From Rhodoferax fermentans (GTDB lineage: Bacteria; Pseudomonadota; Gammaproteobacteria; Burkholderiales; Burkholderiaceae_C), in contig NZ_MTJN01000002.1 in the NCBI RefSeq assembly GCF_002017865.1, forward strand, positions 2,852,001-2,916,000: a stretch of DNA of 64,000 bases, read 5' to 3'. Below are positions 30,537-38,671 of this stretch, piece after piece. The position numbers were made by a program, and so were the translations under genes. The number at the start of each line of letters is the position of its first letter. Positions within the stretch are counted from its first letter, which is position 1. Under the pieces are notes generated by a model. It saw only the letters and a program-made list of their open reading frames with translations, was not told where the DNA came from and made no database searches.

Positions 30537-32267
30537 TCAAAACGTTTCCCAGTCCGAGTCGGAGGTGCTGCTGGCGGCTGTGGCAGGTGCCGAGACCGTG
30601 CTGGTGGGGGGGGCAGCATGGCGTATTGCCACGCCAATGGGCTCAACGGGGGCGCGTTGGATCGAAGCCTGTGGCCTGGGCCGCACTGGCGCCGCAGGCC
30701 TGCCGCCCAAGTGGCTGCTGTCAGCCGCCCCGAGCTTGAACACCGCCACCGTCTGCACCAGATCCTGCGCCTGGGATTTCAGGCTGCTGGCGGCTGCCGC
30801 CATTTCTTCGACCAAGGCCGCATTCTGTTGGGTGACTTGGTCCATCTGCGTCACAGCTTCTCCCACTTGGCCAACCCCCAGGCTTTGCTCATGGCTGGCA
30901 GCGCTGATCTCGCCCATGATGTCAGTCACCCGCTTGATCGAGTTGACCACTTCGGTCATCGTGGTGCCCGCCTGGTCGACCAGGGCGGTGCCTTGTTCCA
31001 CACGCTCCACACTGTTGTTGATCAGGGTCTTGATTTCTTTGGCGGCTTCGGCACTGCGTCCGGCCAGGGAGCGCACCTCGCTGGCCACCACCGCAAAACC
31101 GCGTCCCTGCTCACCAGCACGGGCTGCTTCCACGGCGGCGTTGAGCGCCAGGATGTTGGTTTGGAAGGCAATGCCGTCGATCACACTGATGATGTCGCTG
31201 ATCTTTCTTGAGGCTTCGTTGATACCTTTCATGGTGTCCACCACTTGGGCCACCACCTCGCCACCTTGTACCGCAACGGTGGAGGCGCTAATGGCCAGTT
31301 GGTTGGCCTGGCGGGCGTTGTCGGCGTTTTGTTTGACGGTGGAAGATAACTCTTCCATGCTCGCGGCGGTTTGTTCGAGCGCGCTGGCTTGGGATTCGGT
31401 GCGGCTGGAGAGGTCGTGGTTGCCTTGCGAGATTTCAGAGCTGGCGGTGGCGACACTATCGCTGCCCAAGCGGACACGCTGCACCACTTTTGACAGGCTG
31501 CCTTGCATGTTGGTGACGCCCCGCAGCAGCGCGGCGATTTCATCTTTGCCAGAGGTGTCCACCGTTTGTGTTAAGTCCCCTTGTGCGACGGCTTCGGTCA
31601 TCTCCACCGCGCGGCGCAGTGGCTTGGTGATGCCTCGCAGCAAGCTCAGGCCAAAGCCAACTGCAAACAGCAGGCCCAGAACCATGGCGGCAACCGACAC
31701 GGCGCGGATGGTGTGAAAACTGGCGCTGGCGTGATCGAATTCCTTTTTGGCTTCGTTCACCTGGAGTTTGATCAAGGCCGCTGATTGCTCACGGGCGGCA
31801 TTGAACAGCGGCACGTTTTTTTCAATCACGATGCGCTTCGCACCCTCAAAATCACTCGCTGCAAGTGCAGCCATGGAAGGTCTCAAGCCTTCCTGCAGGA
31901 GCTGGTTGCTCACTTGTTCAAACTTTTTGGCAATTTGGGCTTCTTCCGCCGTTGTGCCGGTGGATAGAACCGCTTGCAACAGTTTGGCCATTTTTTCAAC
32001 GTTGGCTTCAATCAACTGCGAGTTTTGGGTGGTTGTCTCGGGGGTTTGTGTGATCAACGAGTTGGCAACCGCCAATCGGTTGCTGATCATCAAATATTGG
32101 ACTTCGCTCAACTGCTCCATCGGAACCGCGCGGTTTTTGTACACACCTTCGAGCGCAGCGTCAGTTTGTGTCATGCCGTAGAGACCAATGCCACCGACCA
32201 GCAGCAGCACTACCGCCATGGCGCCAATCAGAATGGCCAGGCGAGTCGATATCGTCAACTTGTTCAA
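30537..32267 (-). CDS. Methyl-accepting chemotaxis protein (MCP 4 of 4), paralogue of MCP 2
   Basis: The 576-residue receptor has the same plan as MCP 2: membrane helix, four-helix periplasmic bundle with [20 protein letters not shown], second helix, HAMP, signalling domain, and a linker ending DSDWETF. I set the start at TTG 32267, since a strong GGAGGA lies four bases upstream and the protein then begins [13 protein letters not shown], aligned with [13 protein letters not shown] of MCP 2. ATG 32285 would place the ribosome site inside the gene. The sensor has diverged from MCP 2 in many surface positions, suggesting a related but different ligand. Confidence 0.93.
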   Translation of the reverse strand: MNKLTISTRLAILIGAMAVVLLLVGGIGLYGMTQTDAALEGVYKNRAVPMEQLSEVQYLMISNRLAVANSLITQTPETTTQNSQLIEANVEKMAKLLQAVLSTGTTAEEAQIAKKFEQVSNQLLQEGLRPSMAALAASDFEGAKRIVIEKNVPLFNAAREQSAALIKLQVNEAKKEFDHASASFHTIRAVSVAAMVLGLLFAVGFGLSLLRGITKPLRRAVEMTEAVAQGDLTQTVDTSGKDEIAALLRGVTNMQGSLSKVVQRVRLGSDSVATASSEISQGNHDLSSRTESQASALEQTAASMEELSSTVKQNADNARQANQLAISASTVAVQGGEVVAQVVDTMKGINEASRKISDIISVIDGIAFQTNILALNAAVEAARAGEQGRGFAVVASEVRSLAGRSAEAAKEIKTLINNSVERVEQGTALVDQAGTTMTEVVNSIKRVTDIMGEISAASHEQSLGVGQVGEAVTQMDQVTQQNAALVEEMAAAASSLKSQAQDLVQTVAVFKLGAADSSHLGGRPAAPVRPRPQASIQRAPVEPIGVAIRHAAPPTSTVSAPATAASSTSDSDWETF

Positions 32268-32329
32268 AGAGTCCTCCGGGTTCATGTTGTATGCGGGGTA
32301 CCATCATAAGTAGCCCAGAAGGCCGTTTT

Positions 32330-32360
32330 GTTGTGCCAGGACGACATTTCAGTTTGATAC
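32330..32360 (+). promoter_or_regulatory. Candidate promoter of the trp leader
   Basis: TTGTGC (32330-32335 region) and TGATAC (32355-32360) are 18-19 bases apart. Transcription would start near 32367, only a few bases before ATG 32370, so the first ORF would be nearly leaderless. Confidence 0.45.
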
Positions 32361-32369
32361 ACTGGCTCG

Positions 32370-32459
32370 ATGTTCATTCACCGCATCTTCCTCACAGGTT
32401 GTAGCGACCGGGGAGCCTGGCCCTGGCGTCACTGTGCATGCCTGTCGGCTCTGGCCTGA
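32370..32459 (+). CDS. Candidate 29-residue leader peptide with Trp-Pro-Trp
   Basis: The ORF starts ATG TTC ATT CAC and ends TGA at 32457, 165 bases before trpE. Its peptide contains two tryptophan codons (residues 17 and 19, AWPWRH) and two of its three cysteines close together (HCAC), as would suit ribosome-mediated attenuation of trpE. A six-base stem GCAGCG-TTCC-CGCTGC follows at 32481-32496, but I find no convincing T-rich terminator before trpE. No ribosome site precedes the ATG, so translation would have to be leaderless. It could also be a chance ORF. Confidence 0.45.
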   Translation: MFIHRIFLTGCSDRGAWPWRHCACLSALA

Positions 32460-32624
32460 CATTCCCCGGCTGAATGAATCGCAGCGTTCCCGCTGCTTGC
32501 TGAATCTCCACTGACTTTCACGGTTTTGCCTTTGGCCTCCAGGCTGTCCTGTGGTGCATGATTTGCCCGACAGCCACCGCCAAAATGTCGCAGGATTCGG
32601 CCCTGAATTGAAGGAATCTTCCCC

Positions 32625-34148
32625 ATGATCTCAGACATTGAATTCAATGAGCTCCATGCCCAAGGCTACACCCGTATCCCATTGCAGGCGCAAGCCTTTG
32701 CGGACCTGGAGACGCCGCTGTCGCTCTACCTCAAGCTGACCCAGAACCGCCCCTGCAGCTTTTTGCTGGAGTCGGTGGTGGGGGGTGAGCGGTTTGGCCG
32801 CTACAGCTTCATTGGTCTGCCCGCACGCACCCTGCTGCGCGCCAGTGGTTTTGGTGCACACGCCCGCACCGAGGTGGTGACCGACGGTGTGGTGGTGGAA
32901 ACGTCCAACGCCAACCCGCTGGACTTCATTGCCGACTACCAGAAGCGCTTCAAGGTGGCGCTACAGCCCGGCATGCCGCGTTTTTGTGGCGGTTTGGCGG
33001 GGTATTTCGGTTATGACGCGGTGCGTTACATCGAGAAAAAGCTGCAGGCGACGTGCCCGCCCGACGAGCTCGGCACCCCCGACATCTTGCTGCTGCAGTG
33101 TGAGGAGCTGGCCGTCATCGACAACCTGTCGGGCACCCTGCATTTGATGGTCTATGCCGACCCAGCCCAGGCGGGTGCTTACGAGAAAGCTACAAAAAGG
33201 TTAGCGGAATTAAAAATCTTGCTGCGTGGCAGCGTCCAGGCGCCCGAGATTCTGCCCAGTACCAGCCAGAGCGCCGTGCGCGACTTTGCCAAAGCCGACT
33301 ACATCGCCGCCGTGGAGCGCGCCAAGGAGCTGATTGCTGGTGGCGACTTCATGCAGGTGCAGGTGGGCCAGCGCATCAAAAAGCGTTATACCCAGAGCCC
33401 ATTGAGCCTGTACCGCGCCCTGCGTTCGCTCAACCCCAGCCCCTATATGTACTACTACAACTTCAGCGGCGCTATCGACGGCGGCGCGGATTTCCATGTG
33501 GTGGGGGCCAGCCCGGAGATTCTGGTGCGCCAGGAGCAGGTCACGGTAGGCGGCAAAACCGCCCAGAAAATCACCATTCGCCCGCTGGCGGGCACACGCC
33601 CACGCGGTGCCACCCCCGAGCTGGACAAAGCCGCCGAGGTGGAACTCATCAACGACCCCAAAGAACGCGCTGAACACGTCATGCTGATTGACCTGGCGCG
33701 CAACGACATTGGCCGCATCGCCCAGATTGGCAGCGTCAAGGTCACCGACGCGTTTTGTGTCGAGCGTTATAGCCATGTGATGCACATCGTCAGCAATGTG
33801 GAGGGCACCTTGCTCGACGGCATGAGCAGCATGGACGTGCTCAAGGCCACCTTCCCGGCAGGCACCCTGACCGGCGCGCCCAAGGTGCATGCGATGGAGT
33901 TGATCGACCAGCTGGAGCCGATCAAACGCGGCATCTACGGCGGCGCTTGTGGTTACCTGAGTTACGCGGGCGACATGGACGTGGCGATTGCGATTCGCAC
34001 CGGCATCATCAAGGACCAGATGCTTTATGTGCAGGCGGCAGCCGGTGTGGTCGCCGACTCGGTGCCTGAGCTCGAATGGAAAGAAACCGAAGCCAAGGCG
34101 CGCGCCTTGTTACGGGCGGCAGAACTGGTTGAAGAAGGTCTGGAGTAA
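32625..34148 (+). CDS. trpE: Anthranilate synthase component I
   Basis: The 507-residue enzyme makes anthranilate from chorismate with ammonia delivered by TrpG, the first committed step of tryptophan synthesis. The N-terminal region carries LLESVVGGERFGRYSFIG, whose LLES segment is part of the tryptophan feedback pocket in homologues. The chorismate-binding half contains IRPLAGTRPRG, LIDLARNDIGR, GTLTGAPKV and GIYGGACGYL. AAGGAA lies about seven bases before ATG 32625. trpG follows after three bases. A short AT-rich stretch at about 33183-33217 encodes KATKRLAELKILL in a variable region; its composition is unusual, but I cannot assign it to the repeat family. Confidence 0.97.
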   Translation: MISDIEFNELHAQGYTRIPLQAQAFADLETPLSLYLKLTQNRPCSFLLESVVGGERFGRYSFIGLPARTLLRASGFGAHARTEVVTDGVVVETSNANPLDFIADYQKRFKVALQPGMPRFCGGLAGYFGYDAVRYIEKKLQATCPPDELGTPDILLLQCEELAVIDNLSGTLHLMVYADPAQAGAYEKATKRLAELKILLRGSVQAPEILPSTSQSAVRDFAKADYIAAVERAKELIAGGDFMQVQVGQRIKKRYTQSPLSLYRALRSLNPSPYMYYYNFSGAIDGGADFHVVGASPEILVRQEQVTVGGKTAQKITIRPLAGTRPRGATPELDKAAEVELINDPKERAEHVMLIDLARNDIGRIAQIGSVKVTDAFCVERYSHVMHIVSNVEGTLLDGMSSMDVLKATFPAGTLTGAPKVHAMELIDQLEPIKRGIYGGACGYLSYAGDMDVAIAIRTGIIKDQMLYVQAAAGVVADSVPELEWKETEAKARALLRAAELVEEGLE

Positions 34149-34151
34149 ATC

Positions 34152-34766
34152 ATGAGCAAACCTATCCAACTCCTGATGATCGACAACTACGACAGCTTCA
34201 CCTACAACATCGTCCAGTACCTGGGCGAGCTGGGGGCGCAGGTGACTGTGGCGCGCAACGACGAGATCACGATCAACGAAATCGACGCGCTGCTGGCGGC
34301 GGGCAAACTCGACCGCTTGGTGATCTCGCCCGGCCCATGTTCACCAGCTGAGGCCGGCATCTCGGTCGCGGCGATCCAGCACTTTGCTGGCAAGCTGCCG
34401 ATTCTGGGCGTCTGCCTGGGCCACCAGGCGATTGGCGCGGCCTTTGGCGGCACCATTATCCGGGCGCAGCAGCTCATGCACGGCAAAACTTCAACGATCA
34501 GCACCACGCAGCAAGGTGTGTTTGCAGGCTTGCCCGCGCAGTTCACCGTGAACCGTTACCACTCGCTGGCGATCAAGCGCGACAACTGCCCGGCCTGCCT
34601 GACAGTCACCGCCTGGACCGATGACGGCGAAATCATGGGTGTCAAACACAGCACGCTCGACATCGAAGGCGTGCAATTCCACCCGGAAAGCATCCTGACC
34701 GAACACGGCCACGCGATGCTGAAGAACTTCCTGGCCCCCCGTCCCGCCGACAGCCAGCGCGCTTGA
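34152..34766 (+). CDS. trpG: Anthranilate synthase component II (glutamine amidotransferase)
   Basis: The 204-residue class I amidotransferase hydrolyses glutamine and passes ammonia to TrpE. The nucleophile is Cys88 in [10 protein letters not shown], and the His-Glu pair is in [21 protein letters not shown] opens the fold. It starts three bases after trpE, consistent with translational coupling and equal dosage of the two subunits. An intergenic repeat begins 22 bases after the stop and separates it from ltaE. Confidence 0.96.
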   Translation: MSKPIQLLMIDNYDSFTYNIVQYLGELGAQVTVARNDEITINEIDALLAAGKLDRLVISPGPCSPAEAGISVAAIQHFAGKLPILGVCLGHQAIGAAFGGTIIRAQQLMHGKTSTISTTQQGVFAGLPAQFTVNRYHSLAIKRDNCPACLTVTAWTDDGEIMGVKHSTLDIEGVQFHPESILTEHGHAMLKNFLAPRPADSQRA

Positions 34767-34787
34767 TGCGCGAGCTGCTTCGGTAAC

Positions 34788-34832
34788 CATAGCTTCTAGC
34801 CCTTATTGAATAAGGGCTAGAGGCCAAAAAGG
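34788..34832. repeat. Intergenic palindromic repeat, AGCCCTT..AAGGG family
   Basis: CTAGCCCTTATTGAATAAGGG and CTAGAGGCCAAAAAGG give a nearly perfect hairpin (CTAGCCCTTATT/AATAAGGGCTAG). It lies inside the trp operon between trpG and ltaE, so transcription must pass through it. Confidence 0.85.
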
Positions 34833-34841
34833 CTTGTAAAC

Positions 34842-35954
34842 ATGATGAAAACCGTTGACCTCCGCAGTGACACTGTGACCCAGCCCACCGCAGCCATGCG
34901 TGCCGCCATGGCCGCCGCACCCGTCGGTGACGATGTGTTTGGTGATGATCCCAGCATCAATAGCCTGCAAGACAAACTGGCAGCGATGCTGGGTTTTGAG
35001 GCCGCGTTATTTGTGCCGACCGGCACACAAAGCAACCTGTGTGGCCTGATGGCGCACTGCCAGCGCGGAGACGAATACATCGTGGGCCAGATGGCGCACA
35101 CCTACCGCTGGGAGGGTGGTGGCGCGGCGGTGCTGGGCAGCATCCAGCCCCAGCCGTTGGAACACCAAGCTGACGGTACATTGGCGCTGGCCGATATCGA
35201 AGCGGCCATCAAGCCCGACGACGCCCACTTTGCCAAGACCCGGCTGCTCACGCTGGAGAACACCTTTGGCGGCAAGTTGCTGCCCTTGGACTATGTGCAA
35301 GCCGCGACCGACTTGGCCAAAAGCCACGGGCTGTCCCGGCACCTGGATGGTGCACGCCTGTTCAACGCAGCGGTGGCGCAGGCCACGCAGTTGGCCGGAA
35401 ACAATGTGCCAAATCTGCCTCAGTCCCTTACAGATCAAGGGCAAGCAGCTATCACTTATGAAGCCATTGTCAAAGAGGCATGCCGCATCGCCCAGTGTTT
35501 TGACAGTGTGTCGGTGTGTCTGAGCAAAGGCCTGGGTGCACCGATCGGCTCCATCCTGTGCGGCAGCGCCGACTTCATCGCCCGTGCGCACCGCATCCGC
35601 AAGATGGTGGGCGGCGGCATGCGTCAGGCTGGCATTCTGGCCGCAGCGGGTAGTCACGCGCTGGACCACCATGTGGCGCGGCTGGCCGACGACCATGGAC
35701 TGGCACGCCGTCTGGCCGATGGGCTGCAGGGGCTGCCTGGGGTGGTGGTGGAGCCGCCGCAGACCAACATCGTGTTTGTGGATTTGGTGGATGGCGCCAA
35801 GGCGCGTGGGGCTGGGCTGATACCGCACCTCAAGTCGCACGGGGTGCTGGCCACCGGCCTGTACCGGTTGCGTTTTGTCACCCACCTGGATGTGGATGCC
35901 GCGGGCATCGACCACGCGGTGTCGGTGATACGTGCCTATTTTGAACACCACTGA
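34842..35954 (+). CDS. ltaE: Low-specificity L-threonine aldolase
   Basis: The 370-residue PLP enzyme cleaves L-threonine and L-allo-threonine to glycine and acetaldehyde. Motifs include DLRSDTVTQPT at the start, PTGTQSNL and HLDGARLFNA, and the PLP lysine is Lys229 in CLSKGLGAPIGS. E. coli LtaE (333 residues) has its lysine at 197; most of the difference is an insertion of about 28-30 residues between FNAAVAQATQLAG and IAQCFDS, encoded by a repeat-like segment. The gene lies within the trp run, nine bases before lysE. Its connection with tryptophan synthesis is unclear. Confidence 0.93.
   Translation: MMKTVDLRSDTVTQPTAAMRAAMAAAPVGDDVFGDDPSINSLQDKLAAMLGFEAALFVPTGTQSNLCGLMAHCQRGDEYIVGQMAHTYRWEGGGAAVLGSIQPQPLEHQADGTLALADIEAAIKPDDAHFAKTRLLTLENTFGGKLLPLDYVQAATDLAKSHGLSRHLDGARLFNAAVAQATQLAGNNVPNLPQSLTDQGQAAITYEAIVKEACRIAQCFDSVSVCLSKGLGAPIGSILCGSADFIARAHRIRKMVGGGMRQAGILAAAGSHALDHHVARLADDHGLARRLADGLQGLPGVVVEPPQTNIVFVDLVDGAKARGAGLIPHLKSHGVLATGLYRLRFVTHLDVDAAGIDHAVSVIRAYFEHH
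35405..35460. repeat. Repeat-like insertion inside ltaE
   Basis: CAGTCCCTTACAGATCAAGGG followed by CAAGCAGCTATCACTTATG reproduces the core and right flank (AGCTATCA) of the intergenic family. It is read in frame as NLPQSLTDQGQAAITYE and has no counterpart in E. coli LtaE. Confidence 0.75.
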
Positions 35955-35963
35955 GCGCGCGCC

Positions 35964-36620
35964 ATGCCCGATACCCACCAACTTCTGCTGTTCATCGCCG
36001 CCGGTTGGTTGCTGAACCTGACGCCCGGCCCCGATGTCCTGTACATCGTGACCCATTCGCTGCGCAGTGGTGCGCGCGCGGGGATCGTGGCCGGGCTGGG
36101 CATCACCACCGGCTGTTTTGTGCATATCTTTGCCGCAGCGCTGGGGGTGGGGGCCTTGCTGGCGGCCTCGGCCACCGCGTTTAACCTGCTCAAGTGGGCG
36201 GGTGCGGCCTACCTGTTGTATGTGGGTGTTCGGCTGCTGTTCTCGCGTGCTCAGGGGAACGTGTTGCCCAGTGCCAGCATCAATGCCGGTGCCCCGCTGT
36301 CCGTCGATTTGTGGCGGGTGTACAGCGGTGGTTTCTGGACCAATGTGCTTAACCCCAAGGTGGCGATCTTCTTTCTGGCCTTTGTGCCGCAGTTCATTTC
36401 GCCCGGCACGACACAAACCACCTGGGTGTTTCTGGCGCTTGGTGTCTTGTTCAATGTCAACGCCATTCCGGTCAACATCGGCTGGGCACTGGCAGCGGCC
36501 TGGATGGCGCGCCGGGCCAGTCTGGTGCAGCGTGGCATGCACTGGCTGGACCGCGTCGCCGGCGCCCTGTTCATCACCTTCGGCCTCAAACTGGCCCTGA
36601 CCGACAATCCCGTCTCGTAG
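35964..36620 (+). CDS. LysE/RhtB family amino-acid exporter
   Basis: The 218-residue inner-membrane protein has six hydrophobic segments and the family pattern LNLTPGPDVLYIVTHSLRSGARAG near the N-terminus and FWTNVLNPKVAIFFLAFVPQFI in the middle. LysE/RhtB proteins export amino acids such as homoserine, threonine or leucine. Standing nine bases after threonine aldolase, it may handle threonine or a related compound, but the substrate is inferred from position only. It separates trpG from trpD, with 30 bases to trpD. Confidence 0.88.
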   Translation: MPDTHQLLLFIAAGWLLNLTPGPDVLYIVTHSLRSGARAGIVAGLGITTGCFVHIFAAALGVGALLAASATAFNLLKWAGAAYLLYVGVRLLFSRAQGNVLPSASINAGAPLSVDLWRVYSGGFWTNVLNPKVAIFFLAFVPQFISPGTTQTTWVFLALGVLFNVNAIPVNIGWALAAAWMARRASLVQRGMHWLDRVAGALFITFGLKLALTDNPVS

Positions 36621-36650
36621 ATTTTTGTATCGACCGCACCAGGAGCGCGT

Positions 36651-37700
36651 ATGACACACACCATCAAAATCACCCCGCAGGAAGCGCTGTTGCGCACCAT
36701 TGAGCACCGTGAGATTTTTCACGACGAGATGCTCTACATCATGCGCCAGATCATGGCTGGGGAATGGTCCCCGGTGATGCTGGCGGCCTTCATCACCGGC
36801 TTGCGTGTCAAGAAAGAAACCATCGGTGAAATCACCGCCGCCGCGCAGGTGATGCGCGAGTTCGCCACCAAGGTCGATGTCACCGACAAAACCCATCTGG
36901 TGGACATCGTGGGCACCGGCGGCGACAGCTCTCACACCTTCAACATCTCGACCTGCGCCATGTTTGTGGCGGCAGCCGCAGGTGCCAAGGTCAGCAAACA
37001 CGGCGGGCGCAGTGTCAGCAGCAAGAGTGGCAGCGCTGACGTGATGGAGTCGCTCGGTGTCAACATCAACCTCAAGCCCGAAGCGATTGCCCAGTGCATC
37101 GCGCAGGTGGGGGTGGGCTTCATGTTTGCGCCAAACCACCACCCGGCCATGAAAAACGTGGCGCCGGTGCGTCGCGAGATGGGTGTCAAGACAATTTTTA
37201 ACCTGCTCGGGCCATTGACCAACCCGGCGGGTGCACCCAATATTTTGATGGGCGTGTTTCACCCTGATCTGGTTGGTATCCAGGTGCGTGCGCTGGAGCG
37301 CCTGGGCACCGAACACGCGGTGGTGGTCTACGGCAAGGACGGCCTGGACGAAGTGTCACTGGGCGCCGCCACCTTGGTGGGTGAACTCAAAGACGGCAAG
37401 GTCACCGAGTATGAAATCCATCCCGAAGACTTTGGCCTGACCATGGCCAGCACCCGCGCCTTCAAGGTCGAGACACCCGAGCAGTCTCGCGCCATGTTGT
37501 TGGGGGTGCTGGACAATGTGGACGGGCCGGCCAAGGAGATTGTGATCTTCAACGCCGGTGTTGCACTGTACGCCGCCAATGTGGTCGATTCGATGGCAGC
37601 CGGTATCCAGAAAGCACGGCTTGCTCTTGAATCAGGCGCTGCCAAAGCCAAGCTTGATCAACTGGTGACGGTAGCCCACAGCTTGAGCACTGCCGGATGA
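36651..37700 (+). CDS. trpD: Anthranilate phosphoribosyltransferase
   Basis: The 349-residue enzyme joins anthranilate to PRPP, the second step of tryptophan synthesis. The PRPP motif [14 protein letters not shown] and the segments [21 protein letters not shown] and [11 protein letters not shown] are all present. AGGAGCG lies shortly before ATG 36651. The stop TGA overlaps the ATG of a small membrane-protein ORF. Confidence 0.97.
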   Translation: MTHTIKITPQEALLRTIEHREIFHDEMLYIMRQIMAGEWSPVMLAAFITGLRVKKETIGEITAAAQVMREFATKVDVTDKTHLVDIVGTGGDSSHTFNISTCAMFVAAAAGAKVSKHGGRSVSSKSGSADVMESLGVNINLKPEAIAQCIAQVGVGFMFAPNHHPAMKNVAPVRREMGVKTIFNLLGPLTNPAGAPNILMGVFHPDLVGIQVRALERLGTEHAVVVYGKDGLDEVSLGAATLVGELKDGKVTEYEIHPEDFGLTMASTRAFKVETPEQSRAMLLGVLDNVDGPAKEIVIFNAGVALYAANVVDSMAAGIQKARLALESGAAKAKLDQLVTVAHSLSTAG

Positions 37701-37864
37701 TGCAGCTGCTCCATACCGACGGCGCCTGGATTGCTATCGGCATTTCGGTCTTTTTCATCGTGGTCGGGGTGCTGATGAAACGTGTATTTGTCAACGTCCT
37801 GAAACAGGGTGCCACCCCTGCCGACTCTTTTTCTGCCACCCCTGAGGCTTCCAAACATGACTGA
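37697..37864 (+). CDS. Small single-span membrane protein ORF between trpD and trpC
   Basis: This 55-residue ORF begins with ATG overlapping the trpD stop (ATGA) and ends eight bases inside trpC, so all three frames are coupled. The peptide has a polar start, one strong hydrophobic segment at 11-27 ([17 protein letters not shown]), a basic KR pair and a polar tail rich in Ser, Thr and Pro. I do not recognise a family. Tight packing with stop-start overlaps at both ends is typical of real operon genes, and a random ORF would rarely have such a clean membrane helix. It may have been missed in annotations because of its size. Confidence 0.65.
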   Translation: MMQLLHTDGAWIAIGISVFFIVVGVLMKRVFVNVLKQGATPADSFSATPEASKHD

Positions 37865-38645
37865 TATCCTGAACAACATTGTGGCGGTGAAACACGAAGA
37901 AGTGGCCGCCGCCAAAAATCGCAAACCACTCGACGTGGTGCGCGCCGACGCAGAGAGCCGGGTGCTGACCCGTGATTTTGTGGGTGCCCTGCGTACCAAG
38001 ATCGCCGCAGGCCAGCCGGCGGTGATTGCCGAAATCAAAAAAGCCAGTCCGTCCAAAGGCGTTATCCGTGCCGACTTCATCCCGGCCGACATCGCCCAGA
38101 GTTATGCCGAATTTGGCGCCGCCTGCCTGTCGGTGCTGACCGACCAGCAGTTCTTCCAGGGCAGCGTGGACTACCTGAAACAGGCCCGCGCCTCTTGTCA
38201 GCTGCCGGTGTTGCGCAAAGACTTTATGGTGGACGCCTACCAAATCTACGAGTCCCGCGCCATGGGGGCCGATGCGGTGTTGCTGATTGCCGCCTGTCTG
38301 GACGACGCGCAGATGAAAGAGTTTGAAGCCATCGCTCGTGGCCTGGACATGGCGGTGCTGGTGGAGGTGCATGACGCAGTTGAGTTGCAGCGCGCCCTCA
38401 AGCTCAAGACGCCATTGATTGGTGTGAATAACCGCAACCTGAAAACCTTTGAGGTGTCGCTTGACACCACGCTGGCGCTGATCAAAGACATCCCGTCGGA
38501 TCGCCTACTGGTGTGTGAAAGCGGCATCCACACCCGCGACGATGTGTTGCGCATGGGTGCGGCGGGTGTCAACGCTTTCTTGGTCGGTGAAGCCTTCATG
38601 CGGGTGCCTGAGCCGGGTGAGGCACTGGCGGCGTTGTTTGCTTGA
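37857..38645 (+). CDS. trpC: Indole-3-glycerol-phosphate synthase
   Basis: The 262-residue TIM-barrel enzyme closes the indole ring from CdRP. Motifs are [14 protein letters not shown] (catalytic lysines), VLRKDFMVD and [13 protein letters not shown] start at ATG 37857 ([15 protein letters not shown]); an upstream in-frame start at 37809 would add 16 residues unlike the family and overlap the small membrane ORF further. trpF, trpB and trpA are not in the window. Confidence 0.97.
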   Translation: MTDILNNIVAVKHEEVAAAKNRKPLDVVRADAESRVLTRDFVGALRTKIAAGQPAVIAEIKKASPSKGVIRADFIPADIAQSYAEFGAACLSVLTDQQFFQGSVDYLKQARASCQLPVLRKDFMVDAYQIYESRAMGADAVLLIAACLDDAQMKEFEAIARGLDMAVLVEVHDAVELQRALKLKTPLIGVNNRNLKTFEVSLDTTLALIKDIPSDRLLVCESGIHTRDDVLRMGAAGVNAFLVGEAFMRVPEPGEALAALFA

Positions 38646-38671
38646 CCTGATCTCGGGGAGTCTCAGGCGCC

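Noticed and set aside
30222..31211. Open frame on the plus strand entering the MCP 4 region
   Set aside because: Its second half is antisense to the MCP signalling domain and the first half lacks coding character.
33183..33217. AT-rich stretch in trpE that could be a repeat remnant
   Set aside because: Only AAAGCTACAAAAA resembles a flank and there is no CCCTT/AAGGG core, so the evidence is too weak.
35007..37316. A 769-codon open frame on the minus strand across ltaE, lysE and trpD
   Set aside because: It is antisense to three recognisable genes, is His/Gln/Arg-rich as expected from complementary codon bias in GC-rich DNA, and has no domain.
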